A stretch of 64,000 nucleotides of DNA, from assembly GCF_015751045.1 (NCBI RefSeq), contig NZ_BNJW01000008.1, positions 1 through 64,000 of the forward strand, given 5' to 3'. This document shows positions 38,546 to 47,968 of this stretch, piece by piece. This DNA is from Enterococcus lactis. Its GTDB lineage: Bacteria > Bacillota > Bacilli > Lactobacillales > Enterococcaceae. Below the pieces are notes generated by a model. The model saw nothing but the letters and a program-made list of their open reading frames with translations. It made no database searches and was not told where the DNA came from. Both the position numbers and the translations under genes were made by a program. Numbering within the stretch: position 1 is the first letter of the stretch; each line of letters opens with the position of its first letter.

Positions 38546-39568
38546 ATGATCGAAAAGATAATTTTAGGAACCTATACGCGCCGCGAAAGCAAAGGAATCT
38601 ATACGATCGATCTTGATACAGAAAAAGAAGAATTATCCAGTCTTTCATTGGCTGTTGAAGAGAACAGCCCTACCTACCTAGCAAAAAGCAAAGCTGGCAA
38701 TCTTTACACGGTTACCAGTGTAGACGGATTAGGTGGTGCCGGTGCGTACGATAAGGATTTTCATTTTTTGAATGCGGTAACAGAGTCTGGGGCTCCTTTA
38801 TGTTATGTAGCGGTTGATGAAACACGGCAATTGCTCTATGGGGCCAACTACCATAAAGGCGAAGTAAATGTCTATCACATATTAGGAGATGGCGAGCTGA
38901 AAGCAGCGGATTCAGTATTCCATCAAGAAGCGACAGGCCCTCATAAAAACCAAGATCATGCGCATGTCCATTATACGGATCTGACTCCTGACCAACGATT
39001 AGTCGTATGTGATCTTGGTACAGATCGTGTGTATACTTATGATGTGTCCGAAAACGGCAAATTGAATCTTGTAACTACCTTCACTGCAGAGCCAGGAACA
39101 GGCCCTCGCCATCTCGTCTTTCATCCGAATGGACAATTCGCCTATTTATTTGGTGAATTAGACAGCACAGTCCGAGTGCTTTCTTATGATAAAGAAACAG
39201 GTGATTTTGAAGAATTACAGAAAATATCGACCTTGCCAGAAGAATTCGATGGTGAAAATGGAGGGGCTGCTATTCGCATTTCCAATGATGGCAAGTTCCT
39301 TTACGCTTCTAATCGGGGACACAACTCGATTGCCGTATTCGCAGTTTCCGAAGATGGTTCTCACATCCAAAATAAACAAATCATCTCAACAGAAGGCGAT
39401 TTCCCTCGCGATTTCGCACTAGATCCAAGCAATGGTTTTGTCGTATGTGCCAATCAGAATACCGATAATCTGACATTATACCGCCGTCATCCTGAAACAG
39501 GATTACTGGAATTATTGCAAAAAGATGTCTATGCACCAGAATGTGTCTGTGTTTATTTTGATCGTTAG
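38546..39568 (+). CDS. Lactonase family protein (6-phosphogluconolactonase type)
   Basis: A 340-aa predicted seven-bladed beta-propeller. Hallmarks are LGTYTRRESKGIYTIDLD, HAHVHYTDLTPDQRLVVCDLGTDRVYTY, GTGPRHLVFHPNG, ASNRGHNSIAVF and GDFPRDFALDP. The family includes 6-phosphogluconolactonase of the YkgB/Pgl type in the oxidative pentose phosphate pathway. The start follows AGGAGGA. It is followed 18 bases later by a small ORF. Confidence 0.9.
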   Translation: MIEKIILGTYTRRESKGIYTIDLDTEKEELSSLSLAVEENSPTYLAKSKAGNLYTVTSVDGLGGAGAYDKDFHFLNAVTESGAPLCYVAVDETRQLLYGANYHKGEVNVYHILGDGELKAADSVFHQEATGPHKNQDHAHVHYTDLTPDQRLVVCDLGTDRVYTYDVSENGKLNLVTTFTAEPGTGPRHLVFHPNGQFAYLFGELDSTVRVLSYDKETGDFEELQKISTLPEEFDGENGGAAIRISNDGKFLYASNRGHNSIAVFAVSEDGSHIQNKQIISTEGDFPRDFALDPSNGFVVCANQNTDNLTLYRRHPETGLLELLQKDVYAPECVCVYFDR

Positions 39569-39586
39569 CAAGAAAAGGAGAATAAA

Positions 39587-39748
39587 ATGAATCAGCAAGA
39601 CGTATTAGACAGGCTGCGGGAAGAACTGAATATTCCTTTCTTTGATGGAAAAATCGAAGATAAAGAGTATAGCGAAGAGGAATATCAGAAACTCAAAGCC
39701 GATTTACAGAACTACTTTGAACAATATGTACGGAATGTAGAAAACTAA
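39587..39748 (+). CDS. 53-aa acidic small protein
   Basis: ATG at 39587 follows AAAGGAGAATAAA, an excellent ribosome site, 18 bases after the lactonase stop. The frame encodes 53 residues with many Glu and Asp (IPFFDGKIEDKEYSEEEY) and two predicted amphipathic helices. A terminator follows at 39768-39815, so it forms the end of a two-gene unit. I do not recognise a family. Confidence 0.75.
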   Translation: MNQQDVLDRLREELNIPFFDGKIEDKEYSEEEYQKLKADLQNYFEQYVRNVEN

Positions 39749-39767
39749 TCAACCTTCCATACTATCT

Positions 39768-39815
39768 GAAAAGGACATCAGCGCAAGACTTTTTCGTCTG
39801 TTCTGATGTCCTTTT
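39768..39815 (+). terminator. Intrinsic terminator of the lactonase operon
   Basis: AAAAGGACATCAG pairs perfectly with CTGATGTCCTTTT around a 21-base loop, just after the 53-aa ORF. Confidence 0.85.
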
Positions 39816-39824
39816 CTATAAATA

Positions 39825-40004
39825 AAAAAACCGCCGAGTTGGTTAGACTCTGCGGAAAAGGAGTATTTACTCAATTTTGAGTAAGTACAAGGTTGTTGGT
39901 TATAGGTATGTTCTTATCATAAAGGATTTTGTTCACTCTATCATAAAGACAATATTACATTTATATTAGATAACTCTAGTTTTTATTGTCATCAAAGTTT
40001 TCTT
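39825..40004 (-). ncRNA. Non-coding stretch with a strong minus-strand terminator; possible small RNA or long 3' UTR
   Basis: On the minus strand CCGCAGAGT pairs with ACTCGGCGG (one bulge) and is followed by TTTTTTT, ending near 39825. It lies about 150 bases beyond the only upstream gene stop. Between them are the perfect-arm hairpin TTACTCAA/TTGAGTAA (39867-39884) and two copies of TATCATAAAG. It could be the 3' UTR of 40005-40439 or an independent small RNA; no clear promoter is visible. Confidence 0.35.
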
Positions 40005-40439
40005 TTATTTTTTCAATAACAAATTAGTCATTTTTTGGATGGCAGCTGTCAATTGGTCAGTCGCTTGGTCTTGTTTTGCTTCAGATGTATTGAATAAATC
40101 TTTATCTACTCCTGACTCAAGATCAATACTTTGAATCATTTCTTCACAGCCTGCTACATATGAAAGATAAGCTTTTTCAAAATTTTTATGAATGCCCATT
40201 GCTTTTGCTGGTGGGCGCAATGTACTGACTTTCTTAAGCATTGCCCGATATTTTTTTGTTCCTTCTTCAAATAACTGGACGGTCTCTTCAAGGGTCGATC
40301 TGTCCAGTTCACTTGTTTTTCCTTCATCGATTGCGTTTCTGATCACTTCATATTTCGGATGCATTCCTTCTCCGATTGCTTCGGTTTCCTTGACGATTTG
40401 ATCGATGGACTGCACATAATAGCCAATATTCGGTAACAT
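40005..40439 (-). CDS. Hypothetical alpha-helical cytosolic protein
   Basis: 144 aa, starting at 40439 after GTAGGAAAA. Predicted mostly helical and charged, without signal peptide or membrane segment; heptad-like spacing suggests coiled-coil. Features such as YYVQSIDQIV, LEETVQLFEEGTKKYRAMLKKV and LTAAIQKMTNLLLKK match no function I know. Single gene. Confidence 0.7.
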   Translation of the reverse strand: MLPNIGYYVQSIDQIVKETEAIGEGMHPKYEVIRNAIDEGKTSELDRSTLEETVQLFEEGTKKYRAMLKKVSTLRPPAKAMGIHKNFEKAYLSYVAGCEEMIQSIDLESGVDKDLFNTSEAKQDQATDQLTAAIQKMTNLLLKK

Positions 40440-40548
40440 GCTTGTTTTCCTACTTTCTCCATTGTTGTTATTATTTATTCTACTTGTTTTTATCCTCAAA
40501 TGACAAGTACTTGAAAAAATTTAATGGTTTCTATACAGCTCGCCATTC

Positions 40549-42408
40549 TTATTCGTGCTCAAAGAAACCATCTGCTAAACTATATTGTTTCCCTGCGACA
40601 ATGTCATATTGGATCAATTGATATTCGTCGTAAATCTCTTGTTGCGAGCGATTGAATTGCGCTTCTTTATACCACTGTCCGTTTTGATAGTACAGTTCTC
40701 GTTCAAACGCCGGAAGTTCTTGTTCTAATGATAAAAGCAGCTGATAAAAGCCATTCGTTGTCTGATTCGTCTGTTCCATTAGATTCGCTGCAAAATAAAA
40801 AGGACTGGTGATTGCATCTTGAGTCGTTTGCTTTTCTAATTTCCCTTTACTGTCAAACATCAAGAATTGTGTTTCATGTAATGTTTGTTTATCATTTTTG
40901 GCTTGGATGGTATCTGAATAGATTCCTGGCAGATGATCCCCCCAAAAAACAACTAGTGTCCTTCTAGAAAGATTCTTCAATTCTTCCGTGAATTGCTTCA
41001 GTGCCGCGCTGCTATAGGAAATATCTTGCAGATAATTCTCTAAGTCAAGCGTCCCACTTCCATCTGAAATTTCTGCAGAATAGCCCAGTCTATCATACTT
41101 TCCATTGTAAGGCATATGTGTCTGCATCGTGACTAAATGAATGAACTGAGGTGCTTTTTCTTCCTTGAGAAGTGTCATTACTTCTTTGTAAGCTGACTCA
41201 TCAGAAATATATGGATTATTCTCTATCGTATCCGTATAGGTCATCGTACGCTCGCTGATGAACTGGTCAAATCCTAATGTCTGATAAACATCCTCTCTTT
41301 TATACATCGAAGTATTGTATGGATGGATCGCTGTCGTCTGGTATGATTGTGCGTTTAACGCTGAAACGATAGAAGGAAGCTGATCCATTTTTGGTACAAG
41401 CATCGTGTAAGGGGTGGTGAGTTGCGCATTAAATAACGCCATAGAAAAACCAGTCAATGCTTCGAATTCGATATTTGCTGTTCCACCGCCATAGTTTTGA
41501 GAAAGCATATTGCCACTATATGTTTGATCAGCTACTTCATAATAATCTGCCAATGGCTCACCAGATACTTCTACGCCGTTTAATCGACTAGGATCTGAGA
41601 AACTTTCACTCATCACGAACACGATGTTCGGCGACTCTTCCTCTACAGCTTTATTTTTTTCATCTGCTAGCTTCTGGTATTTTTCAGTGATTTCTTTGAT
41701 CTTTGCTTTCGAATATCCTTCAGGTTCATCCATTGGTTCTACCTTCAGATTGTACAAAAAACCACCGATAAAACCAGTGTTATAGTAGTTCATTTTCTGA
41801 CTGTAAGGTATCCATAGTGCCGTTTTATTATATGCTTTTCGCAACAAATTATCGGGATTGTTGAAATTACTGATATACCCTAGTAGTCCAATTGCCACAA
41901 GCAGTGTCGTTAATCGGATCAATTGGAATCGCCTTCCTTTTTTCAGGCTTCGAAACATGTACCAGCAAAACAATCCTAGCACGGTTCCTGCGGCAGCTAA
42001 GATCACTGTAAACAGCATAGTGCCGGTCATATCTTTCAGCAATCCGATTTCAGTGATCATCTTCAAATCGTCTGGATAAATCGGTTCTTGCCGATAACTC
42101 ATTTTCATATAATTTGCAAAACCTAACACACCGATGGTTACGACATACGTAAGGGAACCTAAAGGGACAGATCCTGCTAGTGCAATCAGAAAAATAAGAA
42201 TGATCAGCAAGACGAGACAGGCTAAGAAGAATTTTTCCGTATGCCAAGAAAAAGCAAATTTCAACGCAAGGTCTACGGATAGATCATTTTGACACCATTG
42301 CAAAAACAAATTACTAAAAACAACAAGAAAAAAGATACTGATGATCGTTGCTGTTCCTTTTAAAATCTTTTTCTGTTTGGTTGAAAGTCTGCTTATATAT
42401 CTTTTCAA
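40549..42408 (-). CDS. LTA synthase family protein (membrane phosphoglycerol transferase)
   Basis: 619 aa. Five N-terminal transmembrane helices (about 15-200) precede an extracellular sulfatase-type domain (about 260-560). Motifs: NIVFVMSESFSD (metal-binding Glu), NYGGGTANIEFEALTG with the candidate catalytic Thr, and FWGDHLPG (metal ligands). Such enzymes move glycerol phosphate from phosphatidylglycerol to teichoic acid or related polymers. The start is TTG at 42408 after AAGGAGC. It may be LtaS itself or a paralogue such as a primase; the sequence alone does not decide. Confidence 0.85.
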   Translation of the reverse strand: MKRYISRLSTKQKKILKGTATIISIFFLVVFSNLFLQWCQNDLSVDLALKFAFSWHTEKFFLACLVLLIILIFLIALAGSVPLGSLTYVVTIGVLGFANYMKMSYRQEPIYPDDLKMITEIGLLKDMTGTMLFTVILAAAGTVLGLFCWYMFRSLKKGRRFQLIRLTTLLVAIGLLGYISNFNNPDNLLRKAYNKTALWIPYSQKMNYYNTGFIGGFLYNLKVEPMDEPEGYSKAKIKEITEKYQKLADEKNKAVEEESPNIVFVMSESFSDPSRLNGVEVSGEPLADYYEVADQTYSGNMLSQNYGGGTANIEFEALTGFSMALFNAQLTTPYTMLVPKMDQLPSIVSALNAQSYQTTAIHPYNTSMYKREDVYQTLGFDQFISERTMTYTDTIENNPYISDESAYKEVMTLLKEEKAPQFIHLVTMQTHMPYNGKYDRLGYSAEISDGSGTLDLENYLQDISYSSAALKQFTEELKNLSRRTLVVFWGDHLPGIYSDTIQAKNDKQTLHETQFLMFDSKGKLEKQTTQDAITSPFYFAANLMEQTNQTTNGFYQLLLSLEQELPAFERELYYQNGQWYKEAQFNRSQQEIYDEYQLIQYDIVAGKQYSLADGFFEHE

Positions 42409-42525
42409 ATGCTTGCTCCTTCATTTCTATCAACAAAAGAATGTTGTTTCTCTTATTTTAGTTGTACGAAATTCGAAAGTAAAGAACGGAAAGAAGAATT
42501 AATGAAATCCAAATATTCTCTTGCT

Positions 42526-43686
42526 TTATGACCTTTCTGGTTTCTTTAATAAGCGGACTTTTCGTACTCCAGAAATTTTTTCTAGCTGTTGTTTCACTTG
42601 ATTGAGCTGTTCAAAATCAGTACTGTCTATGTCAATCAATATGTAGACATGCTCATTCTTATGGTTACGCGATATATCTGCGATCGCTAGCTCGTTCTCA
42701 TTCAGCAGAGAAAATATCTCTGCTAATATATTGGTTTTCTTTTGATAAAATATAGTGAATCGAAACGGCGCTTGGAAAAACATTCGTGCGGATGGATAAT
42801 TGACCGCTTCTCTAACCGTACCGAACAAAAGATAATCTTTTAAGGCTTCAACTGCCAAACGTCCGCTGTCTGCCAAAGCTTCCTGAGTCGATCCCCCTAG
42901 ATGAGGCAACATAAGTATACGGTCATTTTCTAAGAACTCTTCTTCTGGGAAATCAGTCACGTATTTGGCCAGATGTTGTTTTTCCAATGCTTGCATAACA
43001 GCATATTTATCAACGATTTCACTTCTTCCTACATTGATAAGTACAGCATCTTTTTTCATTTTTTCTATATTCACCTGATCGATCAATCCTTTTGTATCTT
43101 CTGTCAATGGCAGCATGACTACGATGTAATCCGAGGCAGAAAGAACTGTTTCTAAATCTACTTGCCGAACATAATCCAACTGGGCATCGCGGATAGAATA
43201 ACCCAAGACATCCATCCCTAAGCCATAGCAACTTAGCGCTACTTTTGTACCTATCGCGCCAAGACCAAGAAGGCCAATGGTTTTGCCTTGCAACTCTCGT
43301 CCCACATAAGCACTTCTTTTGTTTTCTGCCTGTTCTAAAATATTAGGACCTGTTAGTGTTTGTACCATACGACTTGCTTCGATTATCGGACGGGAAGATA
43401 AGAGCAAACAGCACAAAACAAGCTCTTTTACTGCATTAGCATTTACACCTGGTGTATTCATGACGATCGTCCCGTTTTCAGAAGCTTTTTCAACGTTGAT
43501 CGTGTTCACCCCAACACCAGCTCTTGAAATTGCTAGCAAATCTGGTGTAAGCCATTCGTCTTTCACTTTCGTACTACGAATGACTATTCCTTCGGCTGGC
43601 AAATCATCTATTATTTTGAAATATTCCCCTTGTAACTTTTCTATCTCTTGTTCTGGAATAGCATCAATCAAATGAACGTGATACAT
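42526..43686 (-). CDS. serA: D-3-phosphoglycerate dehydrogenase-like (ACT-domain type)
   Basis: 386 aa. D-isomer 2-hydroxyacid dehydrogenase fold with the catalytic Arg in ISRAGVGVNTI, NAD motif GLLGLGAIGTKVA, Glu near FPEEEFLENDRI and His in LPHLGGST. A C-terminal ACT domain (about 315-386) is present. The family's first step in serine synthesis oxidises 3-phosphoglycerate. serB and serC are not adjacent, so a related hydroxyacid substrate cannot be excluded. The start follows GAGGGGG. Confidence 0.85.
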   Translation of the reverse strand: MYHVHLIDAIPEQEIEKLQGEYFKIIDDLPAEGIVIRSTKVKDEWLTPDLLAISRAGVGVNTINVEKASENGTIVMNTPGVNANAVKELVLCCLLLSSRPIIEASRMVQTLTGPNILEQAENKRSAYVGRELQGKTIGLLGLGAIGTKVALSCYGLGMDVLGYSIRDAQLDYVRQVDLETVLSASDYIVVMLPLTEDTKGLIDQVNIEKMKKDAVLINVGRSEIVDKYAVMQALEKQHLAKYVTDFPEEEFLENDRILMLPHLGGSTQEALADSGRLAVEALKDYLLFGTVREAVNYPSARMFFQAPFRFTIFYQKKTNILAEIFSLLNENELAIADISRNHKNEHVYILIDIDSTDFEQLNQVKQQLEKISGVRKVRLLKKPERS

Positions 43687-43798
43687 AAAACCCCCTCCTT
43701 ACTAACAAGTATCTCGAAATTTTTGCAATTAGACAACTGTTTACCATTTGACTTCCTAGAAACAAAAATAGCAGTTAGAGCAGAGTAGGCTTAGTGAT

Positions 43799-43841
43799 AA
43801 AAATAAGGCCATGACAAGTTACTGCCATAAGCCTTATTTTT
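43799..43841. terminator. Bidirectional hairpin in the 43687-43993 gap
   Basis: AAAAATAAGGC pairs perfectly with GCCTTATTTTT around a 21-base loop. The rest of this 307-base gap holds a diverged copy of the dispersed 3'-end repeat directly after araA (about 43940-43987) and otherwise nothing I recognise. Confidence 0.75.
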
Positions 43842-43993
43842 GAGAGCAAAATATTGTGGGTGAGATTTCTTGATAAATGGTGTTCAGTTAGCTGACATTG
43901 ATAATAAGCCAAAATTTCAAAAATAGTTGAAAAGCAAATTTCGTCAATCTCTTCTTATTTCTTAAAACTAAGTGGCTTTTTCACAACCTCTTT

Positions 43994-45418
43994 TTATCTA
44001 ATAACAACTGTTTCCAACTCAAATAATTTTGCCCATGTTTCAATTTGATCTGTTGTTAGATTTAGCGAGACAACGGTATGATGACCGCCACCTGCCTGAA
44101 TCCATGAATGGACACCTTCATGGAAATTCGGTTTAGTTTTCCATAACACACGTGCAACAGGCAAGTTAGGTGCTTCAGTCGTTGGTTCAAAGGCTTCTAC
44201 TTCATTGATCAGCAGTTTATAATGCGTACCGAAATCTGCCATCGATACGACTACCCCTTCTCCTGCTTTCCCATCAAATACAAGACGCGCCGGATCTTCT
44301 CTATCTCCCATTGATAAAGGAGAAACAACGATTCTTGGTTTCGTCGCAGCAAGCGTCGGATCTACTTCCATCATATGGGATTCCAAGATTGCTTCTTGGC
44401 CACTAGCTAGCTCGTAAGTATAATCTTCCATGAATCCTGTATCTTTTCCTCGAGCCATGATTTTCAGCAACCGATCAATCGCTGCAGTTTTCCAGTCGCC
44501 TTCCCCAGCAAAACCGTATCCTTCTGCCATCAAACGTTGTACAGCTAGTCCGGGCAGTTGTTTCATTCCATAAAGGTCTTCAAAATTAGTCGTAAAAGCG
44601 TTATAGCCTCCTTCTTCTAAGAAACGGCGAATACCGATTTCCTGCTGAGCTTGTACTTTTACATGTTCTTCCCATGTCTTTTCTTCATAATCACCATAGT
44701 CGAAGGTATACAATTCCTTGTACTCTTCAAATAATTGTTCGACTTCTTCGTCTGACACGCGATCGATTACTTGTACAAGATCTCCGATACCAAAATAATC
44801 AACAGTCCATCCAAATTGAATCTGTGCTTCCACTTTGTCTCCTTCTGTGACACCCACGTTTCTCATGTTGTCACCAAAACGAGCCACTTTTATTCCAAAA
44901 CTTTCATTATAGGCTACTGCAACATCCATCCAATCAGCAATCTCTTTTTGGATCTCAGGTCGTTTCCAGTAGCCAACGACGATTTTATTTTGTTTATTTA
45001 ATCGAGCATTGATGAACCCATATTCGCGGTCGCCATGAGCGGATTGATTTAAATTCATGAAATCCATATCGATCGTTTTCCAAGGAATGCTTTCGTTATA
45101 TTGCGTAGCTAAATGAAGCAATGGTTTTTGTAGAAGCTTTGTCCCATGGATCCACATTTTTGCTGGTGAGAAAGTATGCATCCAAGTGATCACACCTGCT
45201 ACTTCTTCTCGATAATTGACCTCTTTCATGATTTTTGTGATCGTATCAGCAGTAACTGCTAATTCTTGAAGGCGGATAGGATAAGGCAATTGGCCATTTT
45301 CATTCAGTTCATCGACCATTTCTTGTGCATGTTTCTTTACTTCTCGCAGTGCTTCTTCCCCATATAAATGCTGTGATCCTACAACAAACCAAAATTCTTT
45401 TTCTCCAATATTCAACAT
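43994..45418 (-). CDS. araA: L-arabinose isomerase
   Basis: 474 aa, the standard length for Firmicutes. It converts L-arabinose to L-ribulose with a Mn2+ site. Family segments include FWFVVGSQHLYGEE, TWMHTFSPAKMWIHG, GEGDWKTAAIDR, ESHMMEVDPTLA and GGGHHTVVSLN (catalytic His). The start follows GGAGTGG. It is the last gene of araB-araD-araA, 15 bases after araD. Confidence 0.97.
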   Translation of the reverse strand: MLNIGEKEFWFVVGSQHLYGEEALREVKKHAQEMVDELNENGQLPYPIRLQELAVTADTITKIMKEVNYREEVAGVITWMHTFSPAKMWIHGTKLLQKPLLHLATQYNESIPWKTIDMDFMNLNQSAHGDREYGFINARLNKQNKIVVGYWKRPEIQKEIADWMDVAVAYNESFGIKVARFGDNMRNVGVTEGDKVEAQIQFGWTVDYFGIGDLVQVIDRVSDEEVEQLFEEYKELYTFDYGDYEEKTWEEHVKVQAQQEIGIRRFLEEGGYNAFTTNFEDLYGMKQLPGLAVQRLMAEGYGFAGEGDWKTAAIDRLLKIMARGKDTGFMEDYTYELASGQEAILESHMMEVDPTLAATKPRIVVSPLSMGDREDPARLVFDGKAGEGVVVSMADFGTHYKLLINEVEAFEPTTEAPNLPVARVLWKTKPNFHEGVHSWIQAGGGHHTVVSLNLTTDQIETWAKLFELETVVIR

Positions 45419-45433
45419 AATTAGCCACTCCTT

Positions 45434-46132
45434 TTATTTGTTTTGTCCGTAATACGCATTTTTTCCGTGTTTTCGTAAATAATGTTTATCTAAAATCCGT
45501 TGAGGCAGCTCTTCTGAAAATGAATTGAGCTGTCTGGTAAATAAATTCATCTTGCATACTTCATCTAGTACGACTGCGTTCATTACCGCACTTTGCGCAT
45601 CTTTCCCCCAAGTAAATGGACCGTGTCCGTGTAAAAGTACCCCTGGAATTGCTAAGGGATCAATTTTGCGTTCTTTGAATGTTTCTATGATAACTTTTCC
45701 TGTTTCATATTCGTATCCGCTGTCGATTTCCTGTTGTGTCAAAAATCGAGCACAAGGTACCGATCCATAAAAAGTATCTGCATGCGTCGTCCCCATCGCA
45801 GGAACATCCAATCCTGCTTGTGCCCAGATCGTCGCCCATGTCGAGTGAGTATGGACGATTCCTCCGATTTGAGGAAATGAACGATATAAAACAGCATGAG
45901 TAGGCGTATCCGAAGAGGGATTGAGTTTACCTTCAATGATATGATTGTCCAAGTCCACAACGACCATGTCGTCTGCTATCATCTCTTCATAGCTGAGCCC
46001 GCTAGGTTTGATAACGAAATATCGTGTATCAGGATCAAAAGCGCTCACATTTCCCCATGTATATTTGACAAGTCCGTGTTTAGGCAAGTCAAGATTTGCT
46101 TGATACACTTCTTCTTTCAGTTGTTCCAGCAT
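45434..46132 (-). CDS. araD: L-ribulose-5-phosphate 4-epimerase
   Basis: 232 aa. Class II aldolase fold; zinc ligands are visible in [13 protein letters not shown] and [10 protein letters not shown]. It converts L-ribulose 5-phosphate to D-xylulose 5-phosphate. The start ATG follows AAAGGAG and lies 44 bases inside the end of araB, in another frame, an unusually long overlap that suggests translational coupling. Confidence 0.96.
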   Translation of the reverse strand: MLEQLKEEVYQANLDLPKHGLVKYTWGNVSAFDPDTRYFVIKPSGLSYEEMIADDMVVVDLDNHIIEGKLNPSSDTPTHAVLYRSFPQIGGIVHTHSTWATIWAQAGLDVPAMGTTHADTFYGSVPCARFLTQQEIDSGYEYETGKVIIETFKERKIDPLAIPGVLLHGHGPFTWGKDAQSAVMNAVVLDEVCKMNLFTRQLNSFSEELPQRILDKHYLRKHGKNAYYGQNK

Positions 46133-47750
46133 TTTCTATCACTCCTTTTTCTTGCAATTGATGAATCGCTGTTTTTTCAATGTCGATCCCCTCACGGTAA
46201 CGACTCATAAATATCTGATAGCCTGCTATTTCTTCTGCTGAAGGTGTGATGGTGATTCCTTGGTCTTGTCCAAACACGTCTTCTGCCAAGAAGTTTTCTA
46301 AAGATTTCCCGTGTCGATACATCATATAGGCTGCTAATAACGCGATCCCCCACGCTCCACCTTCTCCGGCTGTGTCCATCACTGTAACTGGCGCCTCCAT
46401 AGCAGATGCTAGAATCCGCTGTCCAACTTCTGGTGTTTTAAAAATCCCCCCATGCCCCACTAAACGATCAATTTGGACATCCTCAGATTTCAATATATCC
46501 ATTCCGATTCTCATTGCGCCAAAAGCACTGGCTAAATGGATCCGCATGAAATTCGCTAAATCAAAACGGCTACCTGGTGTACGTACAAATAATGGCCTTC
46601 CTTCATTTACTCCTGTAATGTTTTCACCGGAAAAATAACCATAAGAAAGTAATCCCCCGCAATCCGTATCGCCTTCTAGCGCTTTGTTGAATAATACCGT
46701 GAATAATTTATCTCTGCTTATCTCCATACCCAAAGAATTGGTAAATTCTTCAAAAATATTGACCCAAGCATTGATATCCGAAGAGCAGTTATTCGTATGA
46801 ACCATACCTACTAGTTCTCCTGAAGGTGTAGTGACCATGTCGATTTCCGGATGGACATTTTCTAGTTCTTTTTCTAATACGATCATAGCGAAGGCGGAAG
46901 TACCAGCCGAAATGTTCCCTGTCCGTTTGGCTACACTGTTCGTAGCGACCATACCGGTTCCTGCATCTCCTTCTGGCGGACAAATCGGGATTCCTGGCTT
47001 CAGGTTTCCCGTAGGGTCGATCAGATAAGCCCCTGATTCGCTCAACTTGCCAGCTTCTTCTCCTGCTACTAGAACTTTAGGCAAAATGTGATCCAAATCA
47101 ATCGCTATACGCTCTTTTTCGATTAATTGACCAAAAATATTTTTCATTTCTTGATGGTAGGTTTTCGTTGAAGGATCGATAGGAAACATGCCTGATGCAT
47201 CTCCTACGCCTAGTACTTTCTCACCAGTAAGCTGCCAATGAACATACCCTGCAAGCGTTGTCAAAAAATCAATTTCTCTCACATGTTCTTCTTTATTCAA
47301 GATAGCTTGATACAAATGAGCGATACTCCATCTCTGCGGAATATTGTATTGAAATTTTTCCGTTAATATTCGTTCTGCTTCTTCAGTGATTGTATTTCGC
47401 CAAGTACGAAATGGTACTAGTAACTGTTCCTTGCTATCAAATGCTAGATAACCGTGCATCATTGCACTGAACCCAATCGACCCGATCGTTGTAAGATTCT
47501 CGCCATAGATTTCGAATACTTCTGCTGCCATTTTTCGGTAACTGACGCGCAGTCCTTTCCAAATATCTTCTAATGAATAGGTCCAGATACCATTTTCTAG
47601 TTTGTTTTCCCACTCATAACTACCAGCGGCAATAGGAGTAAAAGATGAATCAATCAATACAGCTTTGATCCTAGTTGATCCAAACTCAATTCCTAAAGAT
47701 GTACGACCATCTATGACATCTAACATACTTTGCGCATTTACTTCCTTCAT
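46089..47750 (-). CDS. araB: L-ribulokinase
   Basis: A 553-aa FGGY-family kinase. N-terminal [50 protein letters not shown] (nucleotide site) and [15 protein letters not shown] are clear. It phosphorylates L-ribulose. First gene of the operon; the start follows a GGAGGGAG site. The last 14 codons overlap araD. Transcription starts at a strong promoter with an AraR box in its spacer. Confidence 0.96.
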   Translation of the reverse strand: MKEVNAQSMLDVIDGRTSLGIEFGSTRIKAVLIDSSFTPIAAGSYEWENKLENGIWTYSLEDIWKGLRVSYRKMAAEVFEIYGENLTTIGSIGFSAMMHGYLAFDSKEQLLVPFRTWRNTITEEAERILTEKFQYNIPQRWSIAHLYQAILNKEEHVREIDFLTTLAGYVHWQLTGEKVLGVGDASGMFPIDPSTKTYHQEMKNIFGQLIEKERIAIDLDHILPKVLVAGEEAGKLSESGAYLIDPTGNLKPGIPICPPEGDAGTGMVATNSVAKRTGNISAGTSAFAMIVLEKELENVHPEIDMVTTPSGELVGMVHTNNCSSDINAWVNIFEEFTNSLGMEISRDKLFTVLFNKALEGDTDCGGLLSYGYFSGENITGVNEGRPLFVRTPGSRFDLANFMRIHLASAFGAMRIGMDILKSEDVQIDRLVGHGGIFKTPEVGQRILASAMEAPVTVMDTAGEGGAWGIALLAAYMMYRHGKSLENFLAEDVFGQDQGITITPSAEEIAGYQIFMSRYREGIDIEKTAIHQLQEKGVIENAGTTERRSVSSKS

Positions 47751-47799
47751 AATGATTTAACTCCCTCCTTCTCGTCAAACCTGATCAAACCGTCTTTTT

Positions 47800-47847
47800 T
47801 AGTAGCGCTTACAATGATTATTGTATACTTTTGTACGTACATGTCAA
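47800..47847 (-). promoter_or_regulatory. araBDA promoter with AraR operator and cre-like site
   Basis: On the minus strand the -35 is a perfect TTGACA (47842-47847) and the -10 TACAAT (47820-47825), with 16-bp spacing. The spacer contains TGTACGTACA (47832-47841), matching the core of the B. subtilis AraR box. A cre-like site, TTGTAAGCGCTACTA (47800-47814, two mismatches), lies just downstream. Confidence 0.85.
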
Positions 47848-47879
47848 GTGGTTATTTTCAAGAATATAATAAAAAACGC

Positions 47880-47908
47880 TTGTTTTGTACGTACATAAGT
47901 TATAGAAT
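47880..47908 (+). promoter_or_regulatory. araE promoter with AraR operator
   Basis: The -35 is TTGTTT (47880-47885) and the -10 TAGAAT (47903-47908), with 17-bp spacing; the spacer begins with the box TGTACGTACA (47886-47895). Its centre is 54 bp from the araB box, about five helical turns, which would suit cooperative binding or looping by AraR. Confidence 0.82.
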
Positions 47909-47968
47909 GAAATTGCTTACAAAATCTGATCAACCGCCTTCTCGAAATTCTAGAAGGAGAGAATACTT

